Assembly: GCA_948567375.1 (NCBI GenBank)
Contig: OX419757.1
Span: 71,548,001 to 71,612,000 of the forward strand
DNA from: Lunularia cruciata
Lineage: Eukaryota > Streptophyta > Marchantiopsida > Lunulariales > Lunulariaceae
Length of the DNA stretch: 64,000 nucleotides
Reading direction: 5' to 3'
The notes under the pieces are model-generated. The model had not been told where the DNA came from and made no database searches. It saw only the letters and a list, made by a program, of their open reading frames with translations. Shown in pieces: positions 39,525 to 51,023 of the stretch. Position numbers and translations under genes: made by a program. Numbering within the stretch: the stretch's first letter is position 1; each line of letters opens with the position of its first letter.

Positions 39525-41539
39525 TCAGTTTGTGTCTTCTGATTTTTCATCAACCTCGCGGTTTTTCTCGGGGAGCCACCGGTTTACTTCAACTGCTTCA
39601 ACATCAAAATCCTCAAGGCACGAAGGAAATGTGGAATCCACTGCAGCATCCTTACGCCTTACGTACACCAGAAGTAAGGTCTGTGTGGCTCATGCGCAGT
39701 ACGGAGGGGAAGAACATAGTCAGTACGCTGGCTTAGCACCGCAAAGTATCGAATATGACCAAATTGAAACAAGAATTTCAAAGTACACAGTGTTCATTCC
39801 AAACCTTGAGACGGGTTATGAACCAAGATTACAGGGGCAAGCCTGAATACAAGATAGTCAGCAGTAAAACACCAAACCGATATACTTGAGTATTCTGCAA
39901 TATTTCCCTGTTGAGCAAGAGAAACTGAGCAGACCTTAGCAACACTGCCACACAAACGGCCCATTGCATGTAATTCCGTCCAAGTGTTAACTCTCGACTG
40001 TTTCTCTTCGCTTGCAATAACTATCACAGCATAACTGCGACCATCCAATTTGATTGAGTTAAACAACACAATGTGGGATCTTACTCCTAAAGACAAGGTA
40101 CTCAAGATACAGGGTATAGCAAAAGTTGTCCAGTACACGCAATGACAGTTCATGAACATCCATTAAAGCAGAACCCCTTGTCTAGACCACTCCCGTCAAA
40201 CCCAAAGACAACTCTGCATGTATGGACAACCTACACTTGATAACTTTCCAGCAAACTGCAAATGCACTCAACCCCAGACCACAATACTAACACACCATTA
40301 GTCAGGACCTGGATTGGTCACGACCATTTGATTGCTTCAAGAATTATAACCTACTCCTACTTCCCACGATATCAGATGTATGACAGAAATGTCAAGAAAT
40401 AATGTAGGATGCCACTTCTAGAGGAGATCTGTCGACAAATGAATAGAAGGGCATTCCACATAACGTACGCAGAATGAACCAGAGCTGGATGATGGCGATA
40501 AGCCATAAAATCAGCACCAAACTGGATGCCACAAAGAACAACCCATCTCTTAGAACGCATGTGTGAAAATGCCTTATAATCCTGTACAAACTGCTGTTTC
40601 GCCTTCAGCATCAGCCTCCAAAGCTCGTCATTGCCCAGAAGTACTCTCCCCTCCTGCAATACAAATCACAACGTTGTTACTACCACAGAAAGCAGGTGAT
40701 TAAAACCACAGGCTTCTTGATTTTCGGGAAATGTATCGTGGAACTCGGCACAGCTCGGACAACAACCAGATAAGAGATATTACTACTTTTACCCGCCATA
40801 ACTGCGTCTCCAGTTTAGAGCACGACGTCAGTACTCGGTATGTGCTCATATGTATCTAAAAAAGACGGTTAACACCTTTCACCTTAGATACTTGTTGATA
40901 AACTTTGATGCACTTCAGTTCATAGCTCAGGAAGAAAGCCTCCTCCAGGCCAAGCTGGAACAGTTGCACGCCTTCTTCGGGATCATCAAACCCCGGAACC
41001 GGAGGTGGATCTTCAAGATCATGAGTGAAGTGAGTAAAGGAAAGTGAGTTTCGTTTCTAAAACTCATCTCCCAGAAACTATAATTTTACAGGTGCAAGCA
41101 TCTTTCCACCTCAACAGTACAGGTAACCATGCTAAGGTTTGAAAACTTAAATTGACGATAAATGTCTAGACCAGTAACACCTAAGCGGTGAATTCTAAGA
41201 TTCTAAAGGTCAGCACAAGCTAAATTATAGAAAGTACTTGATCAACATATCATTCGTCCCCGTGTACCAAGTTGTGGGTCTTGCTGTGCAATTACAAGTA
41301 GCTGCAGAAGGTGGTGGCGGAGTGGTCGAAGCTGTATGTGGTCGACCAAAACATGCTCGGTTTAGTATCTGAGCTTGTTCCCAATTTACTAGCAGCAATA
41401 CAGCAGAATCAGCGAATATCCCACTTGGTGGTGTCCACTCTTTCATGGAAGTATAAAGGGCAGACATCGGATCTAGTAGAGCAGTTTCACAAGCTTGACG
41501 GCCCTTCCAGCGAGTCCTTCGTTCTCTCGGTTCCCCCAT
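39525..41539 (-). CDS. SEN2: tRNA-splicing endonuclease subunit Sen2 (catalytic), five exons
   Basis: This is the subunit of the nuclear tRNA-intron endonuclease that cuts pre-tRNA introns. My model, all GT-AG and phase-consistent, has exons 41296-41539, 40883-41010, 40469-40653, 39935-40034 and 39525-39680, giving 270 residues, close to the plant family length. Exon 1 starts at an ATG (MGEPRERRTRWKG) and includes LNRACFGRP. Exon 2 carries GLEEAFFLSYELKCIKV. Exon 3 carries KAFSHMRSKRWVV and GADFMAYRHHPALVHS. Exon 4 carries YAVIVIASEE and RLCGSVAK. Exon 5 starts TLLLVYV and ends at a TGA. The expected catalytic Tyr-His-Lys triad is present: Tyr of AYRHHP, His of VHS, Lys of SVAK. The exon 3-4 junction splits a codon exactly (HSAYAV). 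It looks intact and functional. The exon 1-2 junction is the least certain. Confidence 0.92.
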
Positions 41540-42334
41540 CCTTGTGAGACCTAAGTCTAACTGTCGAAAGACAACTCCTCCAGTTAATGCTAGTGAACAA
41601 GTAGCTTTCCGTTATGACGATTAAATGCCTAACACTTTAAGAAGGTCGCATGTCTGCAAAATGAACTAACTCAAAGTTCTCATATGTCACTATGACGAGT
41701 TCAACAAGATAGCCATATATTTTCCGAAAATTCCTGAGGAGAACCTTTCTCTATCACATCCAGCAGATTGCACGGTGCGAAGAAATTTCAAGACAAGTGG
41801 CATGCAAGGAGCCACACAGATTCTTCGTATGTGGCGAGAAGACTACAAAATCTGCAATGTCAGGTCTCATGATCGTCCACATTGTGAAGGAATATTAGCA
41901 TGCATGAACACCGAGAAAATTGACCTGTTGTACAATTACCCACCGAAGTATTTTATAATTAAAATACGGGTCAATCTTTCCTCTACTTCCTTCCCGCTTC
42001 TGACACTGACCTATCTGCTCTTAGGAGCATGTTTGCAGTCAATCGAGTAAGGAAGCCCAACTGATGCTGCTTCAGTAAGACTGGAAGCAGACGTTTTGTC
42101 AAAACAGGCATAGAAATTGTTCCTACCCTGTTAATCACCGAAACTCAAGTCATATGAAGGATGGCAGGGCAGAACAGAAAAGTGGAGCAACAGGCTTCAG
42201 ACTCACTGATAAAGGATAAACTTGCTGACTGCAGCAATGAAACTGATAACAGGGGCCCTGGAATTAGGAAGCCATTACAAAACCCAACCAAGTCCTATAT
42301 CACTGTAAGATACACTTGAGCCACAGGATATATT
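41540..42334. other. Upstream region of SEN2
   Basis: Probable 5' UTR and promoter of the minus-strand SEN2 gene. No other gene or distinct TATA box was recognised. Confidence 0.35.
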
Positions 42335-42425
42335 GCAGCTGTTTAGCCGACTCAAGTCGACACGGATCCTAAACAATTGCGATTCGTTTAGGATCGTCAA
42401 TTGACCTGAGTCAGCGAAGCAGCTC
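42335..42425. ncRNA. Long imperfect stem-loop (miRNA-precursor-like or foldback element)
   Basis: The centre is GATCCTAAAC ... GTTTAGGATC with an 11-base loop. Outside it, GACTCAAGTC pairs with GACCTGAGTC, and further out GCAGCTG with CAGCTC-type sequence, giving an imperfect stem of more than 35 pairs interrupted by small bulges. Size and shape fit a plant miRNA precursor, but a small foldback transposon is equally possible. The arms match no miRNA I recognise. It sits about 0.8 kb upstream of SEN2. Confidence 0.35.
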
Positions 42426-43264
42426 AGTGTCAGGGGATCCGCATACCTATAACCATCAACCATTTCAAGGATCGTGAAACCTTCGAGCAAAGTAACGGTA
42501 CGAAGGAAACATTCAAGAGAAAGAAGTACCCAAGATGATCCAGAAGGCTAGACAGTTTCCAAGATTGGATATTATGAAATCCAATATATGCAGAGCTGAA
42601 TCCCCAAGCTAACTTATGGAGCCCACACTAAGAAGGCGCCGGCACGAGAGTCAAGAGAATTTCCGGCAAACAGGAGCTCCCCTATCCAACCCAGGTCAAA
42701 TAGATTTACCAGCTGACCTTATAAAATGCAGCACGCGCGTCAGCCAGAACGTCCCGAGTTTCGCCACAAGACTACGCCTTCTGCTGCTCAGAATTAGCAG
42801 GCGCCATCACACTCTTTCATCAAATGCTAACCTTCCATAGTAAAATGCTCTTCCTCGTCTGAGACTCAAAGGACTGTTCGTCTTCCCATTCCTTCTACTG
42901 CTAATGCTAGAACTCTCCAACAGTGGTATATGCCAGATCGAACCCAGTGTGGTAAGTCTCCCACGTGCTTTCTTCCTCACAACTGAAAGAATCGGGACCG
43001 AAGAGGATAACAAAAGTACGCGAAGACTTCAAGGCTAAAACGTAGGAGGCAACATGGGTTAAGCTCAAATAGTTATCGGGATGAGAAATATGTCTGTCTT
43101 ACTGCACCTTCCTTCCTCACAACTCAATTTGCCCACCCTGATACTGTACTAAGCGATCAATTGAGTGAGTAGTCGTTTCCGGTCAGATTGGGATGTAGAC
43201 GGAACTTTCGCACACATTCTCCACCACATATTTCGGAAGCCATTATGTACAAGTTATGTACAAG
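42426..43264. other. Spacer, no gene seen
   Basis: Nothing recognisable. An open frame at 42616-42840 is Arg-rich without domain features. Confidence 0.35.
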
Positions 43265-43308
43265 TAAAATACACTAGCGCCATGCAATGCATGGGCTAGT
43301 GTATTTTA
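43265..43308 (+). mobile_element. Helitron-like 3' terminal hairpin
   Basis: The sequence contains a hairpin CCATGCAATGCATGG followed by GCTAGT, closely resembling the 3' end of plant Helitrons (short GC-rich hairpin then CTRR before T). A wider near-perfect inverted repeat of about 21 bp (TAAAATACACTAG ... CTAGTGTATTTTA) embraces it, which Helitrons do not need, so a small inverted-repeat element is an alternative. It marks a sharp change from mixed to AT-rich sequence. The matching 5' TC end was not located. Confidence 0.4.
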
Positions 43309-44193
43309 TGAATCTCTCGGATTTGTCCGGAACTTTTTCTTAGAGATAATAAATTTTTATTTTCCTAATAGATGGTTGTGAAAATTTTGTTTCGAATCTC
43401 TTTTACATCTGTAGACATGTATCTTGTCTAACCTAGTCGACGAAGTTATATTTAATCTCCTGAATATTGATGTATATATTTGTCTAGTGTCTAATGGTAG
43501 AGATTGGATATTATATATTTACTAAATTGTTAGTATTAAAAGGTGGAGTATGGATGAAACTACAGTACTTGAATTTTCTTATGTTCACCATAAAGGGAAT
43601 CATGTATTTGATCGATCTCTTTTACAATTCACAGTATGTATATTGTCTAATCTAGTATACTAAGCTATATTAATTTCCTCAATATCAAAATATATCTGAT
43701 CTAGTGTCTAGTATATGTTTTGGATATTATTTATACTAAAAAATTTTAGATTAAAATATGGAAAAAAGGGATGGAATTACACTAATTGAATTATTGTAAT
43801 AGTTTTAAAAAATATGCTTTTTATTTAATAATTTTTTAATTTTAATCATAAAATATAATGGATAATATATTAAAATTTCCTATCTAAGTTGAATAAAAAT
43901 GAAAAATATTTTTTGAGACATATTTCAACATTTATGGATTTTTAGGACCATATTATTAATTTTTTATTAAGATCTTTGGCGGTGCTTACAATGTAGACTT
44001 TGGTTAAAACATATGTAGAGTAAATGAAAATATTTTTATTTAGTTCAAAAATATCTTATGATAGCTTAAAAACTATTGCATACTCTTTTTATCATGGACA
44101 TCTAATTCTTTTAAATTTTAAAAATCAAAAATAGGTATTATCTACATCTTAGGGATAGTTATTTTAAAAGAAAGTATAGTAAATTAAAAGGTG

Positions 44194-44261
<68 letters not shown>

Positions 44262-45400
44262 CTTGAAAGACCTAAATAATGAAAATTAAAAAATGTAATA
44301 TTAATAAGTATGTCTAAACTATTTGTACATTATTCTGTTATAACATAAATAATCTATCACAAAATTACCTAAAGCTAAAGCTTTTAGCTATGGTAAGATG
44401 GGAAATTCTACAATACTAATTTCATACCTAAGCTTAATCTCTTCACAATAATTATGAAAAGGGTAGTCAAGAAGAATATCACATTTATATTCATCTTGCC
44501 TAGTGCTTAACGCTAGATGAAATGATCTATTATCTTCCAATATCCTCAATAGATCATTTTCTATAGCAATTTTATGATAATAAGTTCTATATTGAGCAAT
44601 AAGAAGTATAAGTGAAATAGATACTTTAGTTAAAAAAAGTTTACTCACAATAAGTTGATGTAGAATTCAGAAAATATTGATATAATACAATATTAGTACC
44701 AAGTTCCCACCATAAATACTTTTAGATTGGCTCCTTGATCATTTTCTATATAATAATAGATTAAATTTCCAATATGGCCCAAGAATATTACACCCTATAG
44801 CCCAAACAATCACATTTGTATATACTTTGTGTAGCAAAATATTGTTATTATCTTTTGTAACTTGAAATGTTAAGACTAAAAAAATAACATAAAAAATAAT
44901 AAATAAGATAAGGAATAATTATTTTCAATAAAATTTTATCCTGTAGTCAAATACATTGGATTGTAAACTTTATTCATCTGAAATTAATCAATACATTAAT
45001 TATTTGAGTATCAATTATTATTCTATTATCAAGAACTACTAAAAAAATTATGTATAACTATATAGATTATCCACTCTTAAGGTAATAGTTGATTTTCAAA
45101 CGTCTTAATATAGCTTATAGTTATGTAATAGGTGTGTTAATTTATATTTATGAGAATGATTTGGAAAATTAGATAATTTTATTACCCAACTTTGTCACAT
45201 GTTTGGGAAATCAAAGGATCCATATGATTTGCCTATTGTTAATGAAGAAACACACAAAAATATATACCCCAAAGGAAAGAAAATGGAATACAAAGCACCC
45301 GAGAGTGAAAAAAGGAAACCGAGCATGGAGCCCATCAAATACTAATATATAATACTCCGAGGACAAGAGAAGAGAGAAAACATAGATTTCACACTCAATC
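43309..45400. repeat. AT-rich repeat block with a degenerate ~220-bp duplication
   Basis: Segments near 43400-43590 and 43612-43800 share the order ATCTCTTTTACA, GTATATTGTCTAA-like, GTCTAGTGTCTA, TTGGATATTAT and GGAATTACA-like words, indicating an old tandem duplication. The rest is very AT-rich with no recognisable gene. It is probably decayed transposon DNA. Confidence 0.5.
44194..44260. repeat. (TA)n microsatellite
   Basis: An uninterrupted TA run of about 67 bases inside the AT-rich block. Confidence 0.97.
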
Positions 45401-46089
45401 ATCTGATGTCCCAAAGGAGCACCTTCTCTTTATTATATAGACAAAAATGATCTCCTCCAAGGAAGCTCCACCATAGGATTAGGCACATAGATAGGTGACA
45501 TGTCAGCAAGCTTCACCCTTGGATTACTTATTTGGATGGGTGACATGTCGGTTCTGGTCCTATCTGGTTGGTCAACTAAGCATTGATTGAAAGGAATCTT
45601 TTAAAGAATCTTCTTGTAGGAATCTCAAAATCACGTAGGTGAGGTACCATTGGAAGGCTCTCAATGAGAGAAAGTAGGAAAGGGGGGGGGATTACACATT
45701 TTTGAGGCCTAATTCATCCGTTTAGGCCTCCAAAATTGCCTTCAAAGATTTCAGGCATATTTTGGTTCTTACTCTATTAGTAGAAGTCCCCTTTTGGTGA
45801 TACCTCTTTTTGATCTATTTAGTTCTTCATGTGTAACATCCACCCAAATGTTACCAAACTAATTCTCAACTTTAAATCATGTCTAGCTATTGGTTCTAAG
45901 GTTTTCAAGTCTATTTTGGTTTCTACCCTATTAGTAGAAGTACTCTTTTGGTGATACTTCTATCTGATCTATTTTGACAATCATAAAAACATCATTCTAG
46001 ATATTACCAAACCATATTTCACATCTAAATCATATGGCTACCTCTTGGTATTACAGACCTCACTCCTTTTAAGACTCAACATCCTCATT

Positions 46090-46425
46090 GTGCAGTTGTT
46101 GCTCAAATGCTTGCACCAACACCGGTGCATGGGTCAAATTGGCAGTAGGCTCCTAGGTTACTTCATAGAAGAGGTAACCTTTCCAATGTACTAGATAGTC
46201 CACCCGCACATGGCAAGTACCACGTATGCATTTTTGGAGAATATGCTCCACTTCATATTCCTCCGTGCTATCAATGAGTGTTGGACAAGGTTGAATGTCT
46301 TGTGTGGAATGACACTGGCCTGATCAGAGAGCATATCTGCATAGTAGGGAAACATGGAACATTGGATGGATCTTTATGTATGGTAGTAGCTTGAGGTGAT
46401 AAGCCACAGGGCCAACTCGGCAATA
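46090..46425 (-). pseudogene. Integrase C-terminal module plus chromodomain, decayed
   Basis: Reading the minus strand, RVGPVAYHLKL and HPMFHVSLL are the GPY/F-type end of a Ty3 integrase. About 30 residues later comes a chromodomain: EEYEVEHIL, YLVHWKGY, then T-stop-EPTANL where the family has TWEP. The Trp codon has become TAG. Chromodomains direct chromovirus insertion to modified histones. The module is a broken relic. Confidence 0.85.
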
Positions 46426-47278
46426 CTTCTATCTGATCTATTTTGACCATCATGTATAACATCATTGTAGATGTTACCAAACCAAATTTCACATCTAGAT
46501 CATATGGCTAGCTCTTGGTATTACAAATACCCATGATACCAAAATTGAAACAAAACCAAGACCTCCAACCCTACCTAAGAAGAGGGCCATAAAGCAACTA
46601 GTCTAAAGCAACTAGAATACTAATGTTGGATTGTGTGATAGAGGTCCCCTAATGGTATATCTTGTAAGTGAAGAGGAGGTACTAGACGTGATGGACACTC
46701 CAATTATTGCCGCCTGTCTATGAAGACTACATGCTTGAGAGCATTGTAGTATGATTGAGACTCTCTTCAAAAATAGGAGGTGAGCATGGGTTGAGAGATA
46801 CCCATAGCACCTCTCTTCTACAAGGAACCTCATGTTGCTTCCTTCATCAAAATAGTGATGAAGGTGTACAAGAATCTCAATAACCAAAGGAACAAAGGTA
46901 TCAAAGGCAAGCCATGGGGCATAATAGCTCCTTTTCTTGAGCTATGATGATCATTGTTGCAGCTGCTTGAATGCCTGCTTGTGCAAGAGTCTCTACTCAT
47001 AGGGGATTTGCAACCACCACATCATACAAAGTATACACTGACCATCTGTGAATATGACAATATCTACTCTCACCTAACATGGAAGTGGTCTTGGTAAGTC
47101 CAACCATTGCTCAATCTATACTTGGGACTGCATGGATTGGAGGAGTTGCGCCATTGTGTCTTGGATGGCATCATGAAGTCTAGTGTGCTCACCTCCTATA
47201 GCACATCTGAAAAGATGGATACCATGAGTATCATATGTGGAACACAAGCACACTGGTCTAGGAGCCCTAGAAGTGTTG

Positions 47279-47697
47279 TGTAAAAAATTGAGAGAAATAA
47301 GAAGTTAAAAGACTAGAGTGATAGATCACACGGGGACTCTTAATGAGGGAAACTCCAAATCCCTAGCATGAGCTTGGGCTTTGGTACTTGTAGGGAACAT
47401 ACGAGGCTCTTGTGAAGCTTTGTTCTAAAAGTCGTCTATTTGGCGTGCAAGATAAGCTAGTTGGGAAGCTTCCTTCTAGAAGCTATCTACTTAGCATGCA
47501 AGATAAGCTAGTTGGGAAGCTTCCCAAAGAGGTTTCTTCCTAGAAGTCACCTACTTGGCATACACATTACTTGAGACTTGGGAGGTACCAAGAAGCTTCC
47601 TAGATCCTTCTGAACATTCCTATAATTCTTGGCTAATTTGGCCTATTTGCTACTTTGTTAGTCTAAGTAACTTGTGTGTGAACTCCATATTGTTATA
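47279..47697 (-). mobile_element. Solo LTR related to the LTR at 61.2 kb
   Basis: The reverse complement matches the plus-strand LTR at 61175-61669, including AACAATATGGAGTT at the start, repeated GGAAGCTTC/TTCTAGAAG words, and TTTTTTACA at the end. It is flanked by CAACC and CAACA, an imperfect 5-bp target duplication. No internal element sequence adjoins it, so it is a solo LTR left by recombination. Confidence 0.65.
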
Positions 47698-48577
47698 GGT
47701 TGGATAAGGGAGGCCTAAATATAATGGAGTGCGAGGGAGAACTCCTTAAATATGAAAAAAAAACCTCATTCAAAGAGGAGGCATGAAGCCAAGCTTTGGA
47801 GCCTTTTCCTCCATAAGAAAGAATCCTAGCTCTATCACATAATGACATATCAATGAGGATGTTGGTGAGAATGTAGGTGTATACATTCTCATTGATGTTT
47901 ACTTAGATCTTCCTAGAGTCTACTATAACAGTTTGGTGAACTTTGGAAGTGATGTGCATGTAGAGCTAGGAAGAAGGTCTCAAGCTAATCATAGATAAAT
48001 CTGAAAGTCATGAGTACCTCGGTACACTATCATGATAGGTGCTAATAGAAAAAGGACAACTATGGTGTAGAGACCAATCAATTAATTTAAGAGGGCCCAT
48101 GCACCTATAAAAGCAATTGGTGTGATGATCTCCCATTACTAATGGGACCACATCCTCCCATGGCTATGAGCTATGAAATTTGTAGTCTACACCACTCCTT
48201 TGATAATTGTTGGAGTGTAAACGGCCCTAAGAAGTTGAAGAAGGTGTCACTTATATTGCCATCAAAAGTGCATAAGTGTGGTAGAAGTGCATTTGTAGGA
48301 AAGCATGTGTGAGCTAGATAGTAGACTTGGGGGAGATAAAAGTGTTAAGATAGAATAGGCTACCTTTGTATTCCCCAACCTAGGGAGTGGGTGAATATGG
48401 ACTATAGCCTGTATGAATGTGTCAAAGATAAACATGCTACCATAATCCTCTTCTCCCAATGAAGATCCCAATACTCTCACTCCTCCTATTGGGAACCTTG
48501 TAGAAAGTTTGAGGGAGTAAGGACTACCCGTGGGCTCCATACCTTGCATTTATGAGTTTGGACTTGTAAATCCAAGA

Positions 48578-48683
48578 TGTCGTGCGTATATACATCGCTA
48601 CACAACATACATCGCTGTCAACATCATACACTATAGAAGCACAACTCACATATAAGTCATACATAGACTCTAAAGTGCCACAA
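48578..48683 (-). repeat. Short LTR-derived segment A (outer copy)
   Basis: A segment of about 105 bases, starting TGTCGTGCG on the plus strand and ending GTGCCACAA. It is repeated with one visible mismatch at 49137-49240, so it brackets the 449-base LTR core. Its outer end abuts the target-site duplication. Confidence 0.85.
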
Positions 48684-49132
48684 TAATCAGATTGCTTAAC
48701 ACTTTCAACTCAACTCAACTCAGATCAGTACTTGATCTATCACTCTATAAACTGCCAACAACTGGGCACTGATTACAGTCAAGCCACACCCACTCAAGCA
48801 TAGAGAATCCAGGTGATGCTCGCCGGCCTCTGTCCACCATAGCCAGGAACTCGAAGGCTCAACATCAGAGAAGTGAGCTCTCTGGAGCTCACTTTGAAAC
48901 TATACCCCCTGGACTCGAGCTAGCATTGGAACCCTAACGGTCCCACTGAGGGCACACTCGATGGTGCAAACGGTGCAAAGTGACGGTGGGCCCCACCATG
49001 AAGTCAATACCCCGAACACCAAATCAGATTGTTGGAAAGTAGTCCTTGAGAAACTACTAGAATAACTCTAACTACTATCACTGGAACTCCAATGTCCGAG
49101 CAACTAGATGCGGAACTACAAATGGCGTGACA
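48684..49132 (-). repeat. 3' LTR core
   Basis: The 449 bases match 58106-58555, differing at about 17 positions, nearly all transitions plus one indel. On the element's strand it begins TGTCACGCC. Its far end reads GATTA then TTGTGGC, where the right copy has GATTACA. Confidence 0.9.
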
Positions 49133-49250
49133 GCTATCGTGCGTATATACATTGCTACACAACATACATCGCTGTCAACATCATACACTATAGAAGCACA
49201 ACTCACATATAAGTCATACATAGACTCTAAAGTGCCACAATTGCCCCCCT
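49133..49250 (-). repeat. Inner copy of segment A preceded by the polypurine tract
   Basis: On the minus strand AGGGGGGCAAT (the G-run at 49244-49250) immediately precedes TGTGGCACTTTAG. This is what a polypurine tract and LTR start should look like. The LTR proper may therefore be segment A plus core (49239 down to 48684, about 556 bases), making the 5' LTR at 58.1-58.6 kb incomplete. Confidence 0.7.
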
Positions 49251-49408
49251 AGCTGGCGGTTAGGTCCCTCTTACTCCAAATAGCCATCTACTCTAAGTAT
49301 ATGGTATACCCTCTAATGGGCAAAGATCAGGAGGCCGGGTGCTATGGAGCCCCATCGTTAGTCGCCTGTCTGCAATCTATACCATATAAAGAATGAACTA
49401 GCTATAGG

Positions 49409-49690
49409 TCAAGTACATCTAGGACATAACCACTGTCCCTGAGGAACTACCGTGAGGGGAGGAGTCATACATGCCATATGCCATCCTCTCAAACAACTAT
49501 CACACACTAACATAGTAGCAACTCCACCAAAAGAGCCACATAACATACACCTCAAGCTTGCACGTACAAGTGCCAAGCTTGGGTCCATAGTACCATCAAT
49601 GTTTGGAAGGTGGCATGGCGTACAATTGCGCACATGATCCTTGCAAACAACACCATCACGCCTTCTAACACAAGGACTCCACATGGAAAA
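49409..49690 (-). pseudogene. PHD finger at the C-terminus of the retrotransposon integrase
   Basis: After integrase and a linker (RNCTPCHLPNIDGT) comes a Cys4-His-Cys3 PHD finger at about 49412-49555. All eight zinc ligands are visible: CMLC, MLVCDSC, GWHMAC and WLCPRC, with the typical TPPLTVVPQGQW spacer. It ends at a stop and lies one frame away from integrase in this copy; a single-base deletion near 49,660 would explain that. PHD fingers commonly read histone H3 tails, so it probably replaces the chromodomain as a chromatin-targeting module. Target specificity is not deducible. Confidence 0.88.
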
Positions 49691-50817
49691 ACCTCGCGCA
49701 CTCTCAAGATAGTGCGGCCTGTAGAAACATCAAGTATCGTCGGTGCTGTCTGCTGTAAATATACATAGTCGCTTGGATGAAATCTACGGATCGATGGTCT
49801 ATAACCTCCTCTTCAAATGGTAGCATAGCGTAAAGTATCTCTATGTTGAGCAATCGCCAAGTTCTCAAAGGCCATCGGCATCACTCTCCGAAAGATCTCT
49901 GCCCGTTGAGAACATGCGCTCATCCATACATTGGGGTCATCCAAGTCCAAAACTACAGTAGCATCTCAACGAATGGCTGCAGGTAAATCTGGATCTCGTC
50001 CATAGAGTAGAAAGTATAGAGAGAAGGATGCTAAGGAGGCTTGCCGGCTGAACCAATAGCCCATGGCCAACCAAGGTAATTGGAGATCCCAATCTCCCAA
50101 GTGGCCTCTCTGCAAACCATACTTTTGCAATCCTCTCTTCACCGTCTAAACCACTCTCTCTGCTAAGCCATCTGCCTCAGGGTGATCTCGAGATGTAGTA
50201 CAATGATCAATCAAAGCCTTGTCACACAAGACCTAAAACTCTCCCAAGAACTCTGTACCCTGATCAGTCAAAACCTCAACTGGTGCACCAAAATGACTAA
50301 GAACTCGATCCAAGAACGAGTAAGCTGTCCCTTCACTAGACTTGTCAGGAAGTGCCACCAACTCAATCCACTTGGAGAAGTGCTCCACCATCACCAAAAC
50401 ATACCGATGATGTCTCACAGTCAACGGTAAAGGTCCGGCAAAGTCCAAACTCCAACGGTAACCCAATCCCATGATAGGTAATGGGTGTAATTGTGGCGTA
50501 GGAGCATTGAATGATGCTCTAACTCGGTCACAAACCACACATCTGGCAACAAACTGATGTACCTTGGTCTACATACCGTGCCACCAATAATGACTCTAGA
50601 GTAAGCTATATGTACGCTTTACTCCAAAATGTCCTAGCTCCTCATGAGCATGACGGACCAACTGTGGTCTTTGTGATGGAAGTGGTACTACTCGCACTCT
50701 ACCATCCTCCCATACATGCAAAAGGTGTCTACCCTCCAATCTGAACCGTCTGGCTTGCTGAAGAACACGGTCTCTCTCTCCTTGGCCCCAACTATGCCAC
50801 CCACAACACCAATGCAA
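49690..50817 (-). pseudogene. Retrotransposon integrase (zinc-binding and DDE core)
   Basis: The N-terminal HHCC zinc module is visible as HAHEELGHFG ... HYWWHGM ... CVVC. The catalytic core follows: first Asp in SLDFAGPLP (about 50,44x), second Asp in LTDQGTEF (about 50,25x), and Glu in DGLAERVV (about 50,15x). Stops interrupt it at sites where glutamine or arginine would be expected, for example LL-stop-SHYWW and VV-stop-TVKRG. The frame differs from RNase H by one base. Its role is insertion of the cDNA copy into the genome. Confidence 0.9.
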
Positions 50818-51023
50818 AGATAGTCCATCACTAAGACATCATCATGAATGTCTCGCTGAACTATACCAATATCTTCACTCTCTGGATTTGTGACCTCAAT
50901 AACTCCTCCTGTATGCGCTAAGAGAGATACTACCAAAGTCTCTGCAAATATACACAGAAAGGCCGATGCATGCCAACCTGGCACCATCTCCTCATCTGTC
51001 TCACCATGCCAACGTGCTCCGGT

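Larger units (their letters stand above)
45401..48577 (-). mobile_element. Remnant of an older Ty3/gypsy chromovirus
   Basis: Minus-strand sequence contains an integrase C-terminus and chromodomain at 46090-46425, a gag-like scrap near 47110-47200, and three repeats of a segment with TTATTAGTAGAAGT and GGCTA(C/G)CTCTTGGTATTAC between 45,760 and 46,530. It is interrupted by stops and by a solo LTR at 47279-47697. The 10-kb methyltransferase element inserted at its right side at 48578. The true outer limits are not determined. Confidence 0.65.
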
